Shown piece after piece: positions 48,417 through 60,387 of a DNA stretch of 64,000 bases; positions within the stretch are counted from its first letter, which is position 1, and each line of letters opens with the position of its first letter. The stretch lies in assembly GCA_030267565.1 (NCBI GenBank), contig BRXU01000005.1:3785501-3849500 (forward strand), in the 5' to 3' direction. Under the pieces are notes generated by a model that made no database searches, was not told the DNA's origin, and saw only the letters and a list, made by a program, of their open reading frames with translations. This stretch comes from Pleodorina starrii. Its lineage: Eukaryota; Chlorophyta; Chlorophyceae; Chlamydomonadales; Volvocaceae. A program made the position numbers and the translations under genes.

Positions 48417-49377
48417 TTGGGGTGTGCAGTGTGTTATAACTGGAAACACTTTGTGAACATGCAGGGCGACTCTATCAAGAGCGCAACGGCCCTTAACGAA
48501 GCTGCAGGGCAGTGCAGAGGCACGTTTTGGCCCTGCAAATCACGCCTTTCCAGGAGGCTTAAGGCGCTTACCAATCAAGCCTGTCATGAAAGTGTGCGTA
48601 GGAGGTGCTGCCTTCCACGTGAGCATTTGGCGGCATTCGGGCCCGGCACGGCGCACAAAGGCTTCCGGAGGTCTCAAAATGCAAAAATACTCTAATGGCC
48701 AGAGCTTTGACCGGCTTAGGCACTAAAAGGAACCCAAAAGACCGTGCCTCATTCGGCTGCTCAAGAACTTTGGTAGCAATAGCTCGCGCAGAACGCAAGA
48801 TATAATAATACTGAGACTTTAAAGCTTCTAAGCTGTGCATACCAAGCCCCTATTCGATGATGACCCGTACCCTGACTGCGTCTCTCACACTTGGTGCGCT
48901 TTTGATAGAGCAAAGATTGAGGGTTGTGTGCCGTAAAGTGCAGTTTTCGGGCGAATGCCGGCATGGCCTCCTCAACACCTTCTTCAATACAACGCCTCCC
49001 CGTGCTGATGTGGGTCAACCGTGAAGCGGCTGCTCGATGAGTTCCCGCAGTCGACAAGTTTGACGCATAACTCGCACAACGCGCATGACTCGCTCTGTAG
49101 AATTTGATTTAAGTTGCGTTGCGTGTCAAAAGCTATGATACGTCTTGCTGTAGGACTATTTTCTTGCGACTTACTAGCACCGAAACATGGATGACGTGGC
49201 AACGACTTGCCGTTAGCCGTGCTGTTGAAATATTAACCTGGAGCCCCGTCCCCGCACGATTATATAATAATTATTGCCTGAGTTGACGCACGCAGCAGTC
49301 CTCAAATCTTAGGCCTCAGGCGAGGCTGCACACAACCCGGCTTCACCAATCTTCTGTGCACGAGTCATCCGCAAATC
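48417..49377. other. Divergent intergenic region upstream of acyl-CoA oxidase
   Basis: About 960 bp between a minus-strand and a plus-strand gene, AT-richer than either. It probably holds both promoters. No other feature seen. Confidence 0.45.
49258..49277 (+). promoter_or_regulatory. AT-rich TATA-like box of acyl-CoA oxidase
   Basis: gattatataataattattgc lies ~105-120 bp before the ATG at 49378 and is the most AT-rich block in the region. The distance allows a TATA-driven start with a short 5' UTR. This is inferred from position and composition only. Confidence 0.4.
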
Positions 49378-52300
49378 ATGGACGAGGCAACGCGTCGACT
49401 GCGCATTTACGCTGGGCACTTCCGCGTGGAGAAGCAGCTCAGCCTGACGCATTATCCTTTCGACGTTAAGGAGCTTCAGCGCATGCTTGACCATGATAAT
49501 CACGAGCACCGCCAGGCAATGAAGGATTTCATGAAGGACGACGTTTACGTCCCGTGAGTCGCGCGCTCATAGCTCTCCGGGTTGAGCAGACACCCTGCAC
49601 CATGTAACCTGCGCTGCGAGCTCGCTTCGTTGGGTCGGCTCGTTTCCGGAAGGCCCGAGTCAGCATTCTCGCGATACCCCCTTGCTGTCGGCTCCACGAG
49701 TTCCATTAGATGTTCCGCCTCTGTTATGCTGCTGTTGCACTCATGGGTTGCTGCGCAGCCCGTTCCCACTACGGTACAGCTTTTGCGCCCTCGCGCTTGG
49801 CACCGGCCGCTCGTGCCTCTTCCCTGTCAGCCTGGGTTTTGTTAGCCTCTGTCCAATGCGAACATGGTGCAGCACCGATTCACCCTCCCCGCCAACTGCA
49901 GTAGCCATGTTGCACCCGCGCGCTTTCAGACGCGCCACGCAATGCGGGGCAAGACCTTTGAGCACTGAGGCCCCGGCCGCTGTCGCGATCTCGCTCGACG
50001 TGGCGCAGCAGCCCGCCCTCCACACAGCTCTTTTTCCCCCTCTCCCCCTTCGGCTCTTCTTACGCATCTCATCAGCAAACCCCACTCCCGCATCTCTTGA
50101 AGCCCCGCTTCTCCAGCACCTAACACGAACCTTGACCGTCCCTGCCCTCTCACATCCGCACCGCCTCCTTCCTTCGCTCCCCTGCAATATTATACATCTG
50201 CATTCGCGTTTGCTGTACTTCATCAATTGCAGTCAGTACGACATCAGCCTGCGTGACGAGCGAGAGCTGGCTTTGGAGCGCCTCAAGCGCGTGTGCCGCG
50301 CGGGTTTCATCAGCGTCACCGATTTCCGCAACAACCCCTACCGCATCTTTGCGGCTCACGAGGTGGCGGCGCTGTGCGACCCCAGCATGGGCACCAAGAT
50401 GACGGTGCAGTTTAACCTGGTGGGTTTGGGTTTTATGGTTTGTTCTGGGTTTTAGGTTTTTGTGTAGGCTTGGTTTAGGTTGGGTTGGGGGTAGGGTTTC
50501 GGTTGGGTCGAACTTGTACTTAACAGACATACCTTGTTATGCCTTCGCTCCTGTCGGGCCGGGAGGCCGAGACCGGTGGTCTCTTCGGTCGCGTGGGGAT
50601 TCGCGCCCTCGATCGCACGATCGGTTGGTCAGCTGCCGTGAGCCTCGCTCCCTAGTTTTCACTCGCGAGGCGAAGTGTGTTCACCAGTCCTTGTCCCGAC
50701 TCGTCCCGCCCTAACCTTTTTCACCCGCCCGCCTTTTGCCGAGAAAACATTATTCTCCTTCGCCTCCCCCATGTCTGTGCATATCTCGACTCTTACCTCC
50801 CACATCCCCTTGCTGCCCCTTGCTCAGTTTGGCGGTACCGTGCTCAAGTTGGGCACTGAGCAACACCACGGGCCCTTCCTGCGCGACATGGACCAGTTGG
50901 ACGCGGTCGGCTGCTTTGCGCTCACGGAGCTCGGCTTTGGTGAGTCGGTTCGGATGGGTTCGGTTTCGGAGTTGAGTTGGCCGGTTGGTCGGGTCGTTGG
51001 TGAAATGTGGGTTTTGGGGGTGTGGGCTTCGCGCGCAAGGTATGGGCGCTTTTATTCCTTTCCACCTCCCGCACTCCGCTTCACCATCCATCTATTATCT
51101 CAACTTGCTGTTGTATAATATCAACCTGTTGAAGCCCGCCACGCCTTTCGCCCGGTGGACCTTTCCCGTCAGGCAACAACGCCGTGGAGATGCAGACCAC
51201 GGCAGTGTACGACAAGGACACGCAGGAGTTCATCATCCACACGCCGGGGTCGCTCGCGCAAAAGTGAGTTATCGGCCGTTTGCTTACGTGGCGGGATAGA
51301 GGAACGGCGGTTTGCTTGAATTGCGGAAAATTCCTTTGGCTTGGACTTCCGGACCGAATGATTTCTGACTGGCAAGCCAGGATGGCCGGGCGGAGAGCGC
51401 GCGGCGCCTATTGCCGAGTGCGTGACATCGGGTTTCCTGCGCGCACACAAAATTCGGCTGTTGGGGTTTTATGGGAAGCCAAGGCAAAATGGAGCTCGGC
51501 TATCTGAGTTGGATGACGTCGCCGCCTTTACCCCGCTTGCATCCGAGCCAATCCCTCCTGTTTCTGGCGCATTTTTATGAACACGCACTGCCGCTTATTC
51601 ATGCTCATGTTCGCTTTCCCTGGTTTTATTGTCTGTTGGATGCTATCCTGCTATCTTTGCGAATGCAGGTACTGGATCACGAACGGTGCCGTACACGCCC
51701 AGTGGGCCGTTGTGTTTGCGCAGCTGACGGTGGCGGGTCGCCAAGAGGGGATTCACGGCTTCCTTGTTCGGATCCGGTGAGTCAGGTTCCCTGTTGTCTG
51801 GTAAGATCCGGGAAGACCTGAGTATTCCGAGACGATGCGAGAAAGATCCGAGAGATCCTCAGAGCCCTGTATGTGAGATTCGGACAAACTCCGATGGGCG
51901 TGCGCGCCACGGGTTTGGGAGGACGAATGGAATTGTGTTGAGGCAGTGGGTTGCATGGGGGAAAGCCGAGGTCGCGAAGGTAAAGTCAGCCAATCGAATG
52001 AATCAGTGCTTGGCAATTGTTTGGTGGATGTGCGAAGGCGTCGAGCCAGCAAGCGGCTTCGGGCCGATCTGCGGCTATGGGGCAGTAGAGACACCCAGAA
52101 GATTTGGGAGCAAGTGGACGGTGACAAGGGAGCTTTTCTGTCGGAGGATTGATATCGGACGAGAGGCGGGAGCCCCTTCCCGTTTTCTGCCGCTTTAAGA
52201 GGGGCGCTGCAACGAATACCCCCCTTCCAGTTTCCCCTGCCAGTGCCCCCCCTTCCAGTTTCCCGCACCATATCGTGCATGTCACCCGTCACTGCCTCGC

Positions 52301-55300
52301 CTCGACCAATAAACCCTGATGCCTTTCCGCATCCCCTTTCCCAACCCAACGCAACCCAACAGCAACCCGGACATGAGCGTGAGCCCGGGGGTGCGGGTGG
52401 AGGACATGGGCCACAAGATGGGCTGCAACGGAGTGGACAACGGAAAGGTGCGCGGATAGATGTAGGGGTAGTGGGTGGGCGGTTGGTCAAGGTTAGGTGA
52501 AGTTAGGCGATAATGCTCGTGTTAGCGACGGATGGATGGGCGAATTGTGGCCTGCTTGCGTGCCTCAAGTCTTGGATTTAAGTCCCAGGAGTGGAATTTA
52601 TCAAGACAGCGAGGTCACCGATGTGCAACGTGGGCGACCGTTATGTGTGTGTGTGTGTGTGTGTGCATCTTGAGGCAGGCTGGTGGATGGACAGACCTCC
52701 CCCCGACCAGAATGTCCCCCCTGACCTTCTCTGGATCCCTTGCCCTCCCCATACGGTATCGGTGCCCTCCTCCCCTACCTCGTGTTGTAGCTGTGGTTCG
52801 ACCACGTTCGCGTGCCCCGCACCTCCCTGCTGGACGCCTTCTCCTCGGTGTCCCCCGAGGGGGTCTTCACCAGCAGCATCGCCCGCCCCCGAGACCGCTT
52901 CCTGCGGGTGGCCGACCAGCTGCTGAGCGGCCGCCTGTGCATCGCCGCAATGATGCAGTCGGGGAGCAAGCTGGCGCTCACGGTGGCCTTCAGGTGGGGT
53001 TGTTATTGCGCATCTGTGTGCGCGTTCATCGTGGGGTTTGTTGGTGTACCGGTTTGGGGGGGGGGCTGGCTATTGTACTGAAAGAGTTTAGGGTTTTAGG
53101 GTAGGTGCGTGCTTGACGGTGTGGGCTTTCTTTGTGCGGGTAGGTGTGTGCTTGGCGGTGTGTGATGAAGATGGCGGTCGACCGTCAGCGCCGTGGTTGA
53201 GCCCCACCGTCGACATCGGAATAGGCAGGAAGCGTCAGTGGCTGGATGACGCGCCCAGATGCCAGCACCAGATCTCTTGCTGCGATTACAGAAACTGCCC
53301 TTTGCCCCCAACAACATCTGGGTTACTTCAGGTACGCTGCCAGCCGGCTGTGCGTGGGCCCGGGCGGCCGCTCAGACACGCCGATTTTGGCCTACCAGTT
53401 GCAGCAGAGGGCGCTGGTACCGCTGCTGGCCCGCACCCTGGCGCTGACGGTGGGGCTCAACCACGTCAAGGAGCGCTGGGGGGCCGCGTCGGGCTTCGTG
53501 CCGGGACAGAAGGTCGACCCGACGGTGAGAGGCTTGGGGCGAGGCTTGGGCAGAGTGTGTGCTTGCTTGTTGGGGTAGGCAGCCTGGTAGCGTCGTGGTG
53601 GTGGTGGTGGTGCAGAAGTCTGCGGTTTGGCGCATTCTGGCTGCGTGCGTGTGTCCCAAGTGCGACACACAGGCAGGCAGGCTTCTATCTGCGTCCTATT
53701 GCTTGAGCAGTTGTTTTCACGAGGCAATTCAGGGAACCTGCGCCGTTCGATTTCCGTAGTGACCCTTCCTCCCTGCGGTAAATCCGTTCGTATGCTCTTG
53801 TCCATTGCTCCCGTCCCGCGTACAGACCGCCACGGAGGTTGTGGTTCTGTGCTGCGCCATCAAGCCGCTGTGCTCGTGGAACATTGAGCAGTGCGGCACA
53901 GTGTGCAGGGAGCGATGCGGAGGACAGGGCTACCTGTCGTGCAACAGGTGGGCGCGATACGGCTTGCATGCAGGGATTTCGGTGCCGGGTGGTGTGTGGG
54001 TGTCAGATGTCAAAGAGTGTCTTTGCGATTTGCCTTTCGCAGCAGCCTCTCGCTTTGACCGCTGTTGCTGCTGTTGCTGCTGCTGCTGCTGCTGGACAGG
54101 TCTTAACACGTGATTTGCCTGGCAAGCCGCGTCAGCTCACCGGTTTTATCTGTATGCCTTTCTATCTCCCCCTTGATCGCTCACTCTCTTCCGCCCGGGC
54201 ATGGCTGCTCCACTCAGGTTCGGTTCCATCATCGGCTTCGCCCATGCGGGCATGACGGCCGAGGGCGACAACAGGTGGGTTCGCTGGGAGCGTTTGTCGT
54301 CGGGCAAAAGTCAGTCACAGGAGCAGCAGGCCGTGTGCACACGAGCCCGCCTGCTGACCATTTACTGTTCGTAGCCCGACTGACCATTTACATTTGAGTC
54401 CAGCAGGCCTTGCAGGGCGGCTTGCAAGGGCGGATTCCGCGTCCAGATCTGCGTGCAACACGTAGTACTGTGCCTACTCGCATCTTCTGTCTTCTCTGGC
54501 TTCCCTGCACCTCCCCGGTCCATTGGCTGTCGTGGCATCCGCATTTCCCTCATCTCTTGCTCGCCCCGTCGCTCTTCCCCACGTTCAGTTTCGCCTTTTG
54601 TATGTCCAGTCAGTAGTCACTAAGCTTGCCTCCTGGACTCCGCTCTCCTTACCCTCCCCTGTCCTCCTCTCCTCCCGGGTGACTGTCATACGGTACCCCT
54701 TCGTCTCTGTTTTCGCGCCTCCCTCCATCTTCCCGTTCCTCTCTCTCCCTCTCCCTCTCTTCCTCTCCTCCTCTGTGTAGGGTGCTGATGCAGAAGGTGG
54801 CGAAGGAGCTGTTGGGTCTGGCGGGATCGCTACCGTCGCTGCGGGAGAGGGTGGCGGCCTCGGGGCAGCCGGCGCTGGGACCGCAGCTCATGGCCCAGCT
54901 GGCGGCGGGACCCACGGTGCGTGGGGGAGGAGAGGGGAGGGCGGTCATGTACGATAAGCCAACGAGGCAAGCGGAAAGTCGGACTGTTAAAATTAAAAAG
55001 GGGAGAGAACCGCGGCGTGGGGAGGAAATGAGGGTTTGGGATTGGACAAGGGTATTGATTTGCCCTTGTCCGGGAGCCTCTCTCAGCTCTCGCAGTCCAT
55101 ACACAGTCGCCCTGCCACCGGAGTCCTTGTGTCCCTTTGCCGCAGCCCTCACTTATGCACGGGTGTCGATTCCGCCCGCAGCAACACACCCGCCCATCAG
55201 CTGCCCACGCCCAAACGCGCCCCCATCCCGTAACACTCGAAACTTGCACACGCATGCCACCACACATGCACCGACAAACGCACGCACACTCACATTGACA

Positions 55301-56653
55301 CACGCATGCCGACGCACGCAGGGCTCTGACGCCCTGGCGCTCCTGAGCGACCTGGCGGTTCTCCAGCGCCTGCTGGCGGTGCGCGAGGGGCGGCTGGTGC
55401 GGCAGCTGGCGGCCGCCGTGGCGGCTGCCAACGCCGCCTCGGGCGGCGCCCTGACTGCTCAGGAGGCGACCTTCGAGGCCTGGATGAAACGGGAGAGCGA
55501 TTTGGTCCAGGTCGGTGGGTGGTTAAGAGTGAAATATGAATTGCGTTGCAGCAGCCATACTTTTACCAGGCACACATGGGTTGCTGGTTGGGTGGGTGGG
55601 TGTTAGGGAGACTTGTCTCTCGTTGTAAGCAGCAAAGGCTTACACGTTGTAAGCAGCAAAGGCTTATCCTGCGGATGCTCAGGAAGTCAGGCCTACACTC
55701 ATGTGCCTCCCCAACAAAAGACGCCTTCCCGCCATGGGTAAACAATGCAATGCCGTCATGACGCCACGCACCCAATATCAAGACAACTCACATACGCCCA
55801 CACGGCCACTTTCTGCGCGCCCTTAGGCGACGGCGCTGGCCTTTGCCGAGCGCGAGGTGATGGACTCGATGCTGCGGCTGCTGGGCTACTGCCCGCCCTT
55901 CGCGTCGGCGCCGCCGCAGCAGCAGCAGACGCTGTCCCCGGGCGTGTCGACGATTATGCGCGCGGTGGCTCGGCTGTTCGCCCTGCGCTGCGTGGAGTCG
56001 GACTTGCCCTGGTTCATCTCGGAGGGAGAGCTGCCGGCCAAGGTGTGTGTGTATATATGTGGGGAGCAACAGAGAAGGATACGCAGCATAGGACGGAGAC
56101 CCCCGCAACAAACGCAGATCCTGCATTGTTTACCTGCGGACATGTGACCTGGCACTGCAACTGGGAAGCTGCGGCCAAGGGGGGGGTGTCAGGACCAGGG
56201 GCCGTCGCAGGTTGGTGAGGGATGAGCCGTGCCCCTCCCCTTCCGCCTTGTCACTGTAGCTGACGTTTTCCTCTCCCGTGGCTTTAAGCGCCCAGCACCC
56301 GGATCCGCACGACGTTCTGCATCCCCAGCCCCAAATACATCCGCGTCCTTGTACGCTTGCCAACTTTCGGTGATCTGGGTCCCTTGTCTATGTCCTTCCC
56401 TGCCTTGGTACATCCCTCCAATGAAATGCATTCTGACGACACGTTTCGACACACGCAAACACGCATGCAGGCCGGCCGCTCGGTGCCCGAGGCCGTCCGC
56501 GCCGCGGTTTCGGAGCTGTCTCCCTCGACGTGCGAGGCCCTGGTGGAGTCGTTCGGCATCCCCGACCACCTGGTGGCCGCACCCATTGCCGGAGACTGGG
56601 CCCGGTACAACCAGGTGGACAACAAGGGGGAGCTGTTCGGGGCGAATGTGTAA
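49378..56653 (+). CDS. Peroxisomal acyl-CoA oxidase (ACX), complete, 14 exons
   Basis: Exons 49378-49553, 50233-50419, 50828-50939, 51173-51263, 51669-51776, 52363-52447, 52791-52993, 53332-53524, 53826-53947, 54218-54274, 54781-54916, 55322-55510, 55827-56042, 56471-56653 (TAA). All phases agree and give 685 residues, the usual ACX length. The enzyme oxidises acyl-CoA to trans-2-enoyl-CoA with FAD and O2, producing H2O2, in the first step of peroxisomal beta-oxidation. Landmarks: [10 protein letters not shown] then [17 protein letters not shown] (about residues 245-269) in the FAD/acyl-CoA domain; CGGQGYL and TAEGDN with the expected catalytic base Glu441. R7-L8-x5-H14-F15 fits the PTS2 peroxisomal signal, and the C-terminus (GANV) is not a PTS1, which points to ACX2/ACX3-like relatives. 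The ATG is the first in frame after an upstream TGA. Confidence 0.96.
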
Positions 56654-57732
56654 CTGACGAGGACGGCCGGCGATGGGGAAGAGGGAGGATCGTGGGAGGG
56701 GGCGTGTAGCCAGCGGCAGCAGCGGCGGCGGCAGCCGAAAATGGTCGGGGTGCCTGCGGCGGTAGATGAGGTGGTGGAGAGGGAGCAGGTTGCTAGCACC
56801 TGGAGCCGCTTTTCCTTTCGTCAGAGCGCAAGCGTTGTGCGGGTCCTTGACGTGAGGGACGGCGACGCTGCGGGTATGTACTGTGTTGCGGTCGTGGAGT
56901 GCGTTAACTTCTTTTGACTTGTTGTTCGCTTTCTTTTATCCTTTCCGGGCACCGCACCCGGCTCGCACGCGAAGTTCGGATGGTCAGTTCTAACTGCGGC
57001 GCCACTGTAGCATTTTATACGCGGTCTGAGGTTGGCAATAAAAAAACGTCTGCCAGCCAGGGGGGGGAGTCGGGACCTGGGGATTGGCATCCCCGCGCGC
57101 TCCTGTCGGCTGGCTGAAGCCCTGAGGTCGCCGTCGTCGCGTAGTATGTGCTGTAGTCGAGCTTTTCCGCCGCGGAGGGTCGGGCCTCAAAGCGAAGCCC
57201 AAGACAAAAGGATCCTCACACTAGCCTTTTGCCTGGCGGCCCCAACAGGCCCTCTGTCAAGCCAGAACCGTATGCACCGTTTGCTCGATCTTGCACACGG
57301 TCTCGTAAGCCTGCTATTCGTTTGCGGGGATGTTGGTTTTCTGTGCATCCCGTAGATTCAATTTTTTGTATGTCTGTGTGAGCTCCGGGCGGCTCCTTTT
57401 TTGTCGCCAACGATTTGTGCGGCGCGGCAAAAGCTTGCAGCAGGACCTGATGAATCATGAAAGCCGGAATGTTGCAAAGGCTTCTGCGATGTATGTTGGA
57501 CATATAAGATGTCTGTTGGTCATACAAGATGTCTGTTGGACTGCGTTTTATGGATGTGCGCTTATGCGGAAGGGTGTTGCCTGGGAGGTAGGGAGACTGT
57601 ACCAAACCCTGATGTCTTTCTGCCTCGACCGCTGTAGCCAGCCATTGGTAAAACCGCGGACACTCCACTTTTTTCAAATACAAGGAAGCTAAATCTCAGC
57701 ACAGTACAGTGGCCACGGTGAAAGGGCAATTC
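56654..57732. other. Acyl-CoA oxidase 3' flank, no further gene
   Basis: Contains the ACX 3' UTR. No TGTAA was found close downstream; the only one overlaps the stop codon itself (56649-56653). Short open frames show no domain. Confidence 0.45.
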
Positions 57733-58060
57733 GGAGGGTTGCAAAGGGGTCCCAATCCTCTAATCAAAGGGGTGGGTACTGGTCAGCAATCCCTCAATCC
57801 CTGCTGTGGGGTATCACTTTCAATTCTCGATCCCAGAGTGGGGTTCGTATCCAAATCCTAGGGGCGGGGTTGCAATCCATATCCCTGTGCAGTGTCCCAA
57901 TCCTAATCCTAGTCCCCGGGTCCCAATCCTAATCCTGCGTCCAGTCCCGTAAACCTTAACCTTGTACCCGGTCCAAATCCTAATCCTGCTTCCTGTGTCG
58001 CAATCCGTATCGTGAAGCTGTGTTCCAATCGTAATCGTGTGACCGTTTCAGTAACCCTAA
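57733..58060 (-). repeat. Dispersed 'ggattaggattggg' repeat, copy B (inverted)
   Basis: The reverse complement of this segment matches copy A at 41.1-41.4 kb almost base for base over ~185 bp (blocks such as aaccccgcccctaggatttg and gattgctgaccagtaccc), then diverges into further degenerate cctaatcc units. Confidence 0.88.
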
Positions 58061-58236
58061 CTTTGGCTGCCGTACAGCAGGCGTGATCGAGGTAATGGCA
58101 ACACCCGCCCACGCTTGAAAAGTCACATTCCAGTCTTACAGCGGATACATCAAATGAAACGAAACCCGAATTATGAAAAGCAGCCAACTATCCTGAACAC
58201 TATCGCATGACCCACTATTTAGGGTAAGCGCGGGTG

Positions 58237-58345
58237 TTTCCGTTCACGAAGTGAACGGTAGGTGAACGGAAAATGAACGGAAAGTGAACATTCACCACTT
58301 TGCAAGGTGAACGTTCAGTGAACGTTCCCCAAAGTCGTACGTTAC
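58237..58345. repeat. Iteron-like GTGAACG cluster with hairpin
   Basis: Within ~100 bp the motif gtgaacg or a one-base variant occurs about seven times, on both strands. It includes the perfect hairpin ccgttcac-gaa-gtgaacgg at about 58,240-58,258. Such spacing resembles protein-binding iterons or transposase-binding subterminal repeats. Confidence 0.65.
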
Positions 58346-58423
58346 GGACATCACTTTTCGGTTCGTTTACATAGAACTACTCGTGTTGCACCAGTATTTT
58401 ATCATTAGGGTCATCTTGGCACA

Positions 58424-58777
58424 CCGCCACCGCTGCAGCCCCCGCCGCCGGGGCGGCGGGGCCCCAGGCGGTCCCGGCCGCCGTGCGCCAGGTGCGCCCC
58501 GTGACGATGAAGTGCCTGCCGGAGCCGAACCCGGAGGCCTTGGCCGCGGTGCGGGCACGGGCGTCGGCGCAGCTGACCCCGGGCGACGCTTACAAGCTCC
58601 GCACAGACCGTGACCTGGTAGGCTGGGTGACGCGGTTGAAGGACCCGGCCGTGTGTGTGGCGGGCGGGGTCTCTGGGGGCGAAGTGCCATCGGGGGCACG
58701 GCGAGGGAGGCCGCTGCACCTACGCCGCGGTGTACAGCGACACCAAGGGCTGGGACACCCTGGGCGACCGCCTGGCC
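58424..58777 (+). pseudogene. Frameshifted inverted copy of the adjacent mobile-type gene segment
   Basis: It reads RPVTMKCLPEPNPEALAAVR on the plus strand, matching the minus-strand RPVTMRCLPEPNPEALAAVR across the spacer. The frame then breaks at the 4-bp insertion after VCVAG. Confidence 0.7.
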
Positions 58778-59168
58778 TACTACTGCGCCGGGTGCTCCTG
58801 GGCCGCCTTGAGGAGCTGGGCCAGGCGGTCGCCCAGGGTGTCCCAGCCCTTGGTGTCGCCGTACACCACGGCGTAGGTGCAGCGGCCTCCCTCGCCGTGC
58901 CCCCGATGGCACTTCGCCCCCAGAGACCCCGCCACGCACACGGCCGGGTCCTTCAACCGCGTCACCCAGCCTACCAGGTCACGGTCTGTGCGGAGCTTGT
59001 AAGCGTCGCCCGGGGTCAGCTGCACCGACGCCCGCGCCCGCACCGCGGCCAAGGCCTCCGGGTTCGGCTCCGGCAGGCACCTCATCGTCACGGGGCGCGC
59101 CTGGCGCACGGCGGCCGGGACCGCCTGGGGCCCCGCCGCCCCGGCGGCGGCGGCCGCAGCGGTGGCGG
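58424..59168. repeat. Large near-perfect palindrome (arms ~350 bp, 41-bp spacer)
   Basis: Left arm 58424-58777 and right arm 58819-59168 are reverse complements apart from scattered substitutions and a 4-bp insertion (gcgg) in the left arm near 58,660. The right arm carries the readable minus-strand coding version. The left arm is the same segment inverted and frameshifted. The structure is a recent inverted duplication. Confidence 0.92.
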
Positions 59169-60200
59169 CGGCGGCGTCTGCCCGTGGGGCCTGGGCCACG
59201 GCCGCCGTGGCCGTCTGCGTCGGCGCCGACTGCTAGGTCTGCCCGACCGCCCGCATGGCCTCCGCAACGGCGTCGGCGTAGAGCGCCGCCTTCGCGTGCT
59301 CCGTCTTCGCCTCCTTACAGGCCTCCCGCAGCGCCAGCAGCGCCTGCTTGACCCCGTATGTAAGCGGTCCCCAGAACCGCGCGAGCTCCTGCTCCGGCGG
59401 CGGGGTGGCGACCTTCATGTCCGCCAGGTCCAGCTGGGCCAGGTGGTTGTAGGACGTTGCGGTACGGCTGCGGGTAAGTGTGGGGCCATGCAAGCAACAC
59501 GCCATGCGGGCAGCTCGAAACAGGAAGGAGGGAGTTTCTGAGAGTTGGGGTCAGGGACATACATCGTCAGGATACGCACGACTGGGTGATGGGTGGGCAA
59601 GCATACGGCCGCGTGGCGACACGCGTCTGCAGGCTTACCTGCGATGCATACATAATACCATCTTGGAGGGTCGCCACTCGCACACGAGTGGCCTTCCCTT
59701 CCTTGTGAAGCTTGGCCTTGCAACACAAGGGGTTTCGACACGTATCGCCGGGGTACTCCAGACGCAGCAGGCGGAAGCGGTCGTCTGTACTCGCAATGTT
59801 AGCTTGTGTACGCAAAGAGCGGAATGAGTTCTGTAGGAAGAGCTGAAGCCGGCGGAAAAAAGATCCCTCCTGCTCCAGCGACCGGTCTGTCATAGCCGCC
59901 TCGAGAGCAGCCTTGACCTCATCGGGCGGCGTGTTCGTAGCGAGTGCGATGGCGCTGTATCCTACACGACGGCCATCCGAGTTGCGGCCATCCGAGTGTG
60001 GCAGATGAGCTCGCGCAGCTAAACGCGTCTCTACAATCCATCGCCACATCCTTGCTGTCTCTCCAGGTCGATGTCCGCAGGTTGGCAGACGCCCGAGACG
60101 CACCACCACGCCGCCGCCGCCACCGGAAGAAATCGCGCGAACGCCGGCGAAAATCAGGTCAGCAGGGTTGATAACTTGATATCTTCCTAAAAGATTCGGC
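58780..60200 (-). pseudogene. Decayed spliced gene, probably of mobile-element origin
   Basis: An upstream coding block ends at a CAG/GTAAGC-type donor (exon edge 59639) and contains EVKAALEAAM, SFFRRLQLFLQNSFRSLR and a Cys-rich GDTCRNPLCCKAKL. A downstream block begins after an acceptor (59467) with TATSYNHLAQLDLADMKV. That frame has an in-frame TAG at about 59,233-59,235 between VGQT and QSAP, then continues through the palindrome arm to AQLLKAAQEH. The simple splice join is also out of phase; only an alternative GTATGC donor a few bases upstream would restore it. These breaks suggest a pseudogene. Its neighbourhood of repeats suggests a transposon gene, but I cannot name the family. Confidence 0.5.
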
Positions 60201-60342
60201 AGACGCCACATGGTACAAAAGAATTAGCTCCTCAGGGTTGCTATCTTCTTGAAAGACTTGGCAGACGCTGCATGGTGCAAAACATTTAGCTCCTGCAGCG
60301 TCTGCCAAGTCTTTCAAGAAGATATCAAGTTATCAACCTGCT
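60161..60342. repeat. Nested direct and inverted repeats at the host/virus junction
   Basis: Two related direct units (about 60,163-60,232 and 60,233-60,293) each run from gggttg to attagctcct. A perfect 31-bp inverted pair, 60242-60272 and 60294-60324, flanks a 21-nt loop. The outer arm agcagggttgataacttgat (from 60161) pairs again with aagttatcaacctgct near 60,327-60,342. The result is a compound hairpin. Confidence 0.9.
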
Positions 60343-60387
60343 TAGATGTCAACTCCTGACCAGGGCTGCTGCTATTCTCAGGGGTAC

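Noticed and set aside
58483..59541. A 352-codon plus-strand open frame
   Set aside because: It runs through both arms of the palindrome; the right half is the antisense of the minus-strand coding segment.
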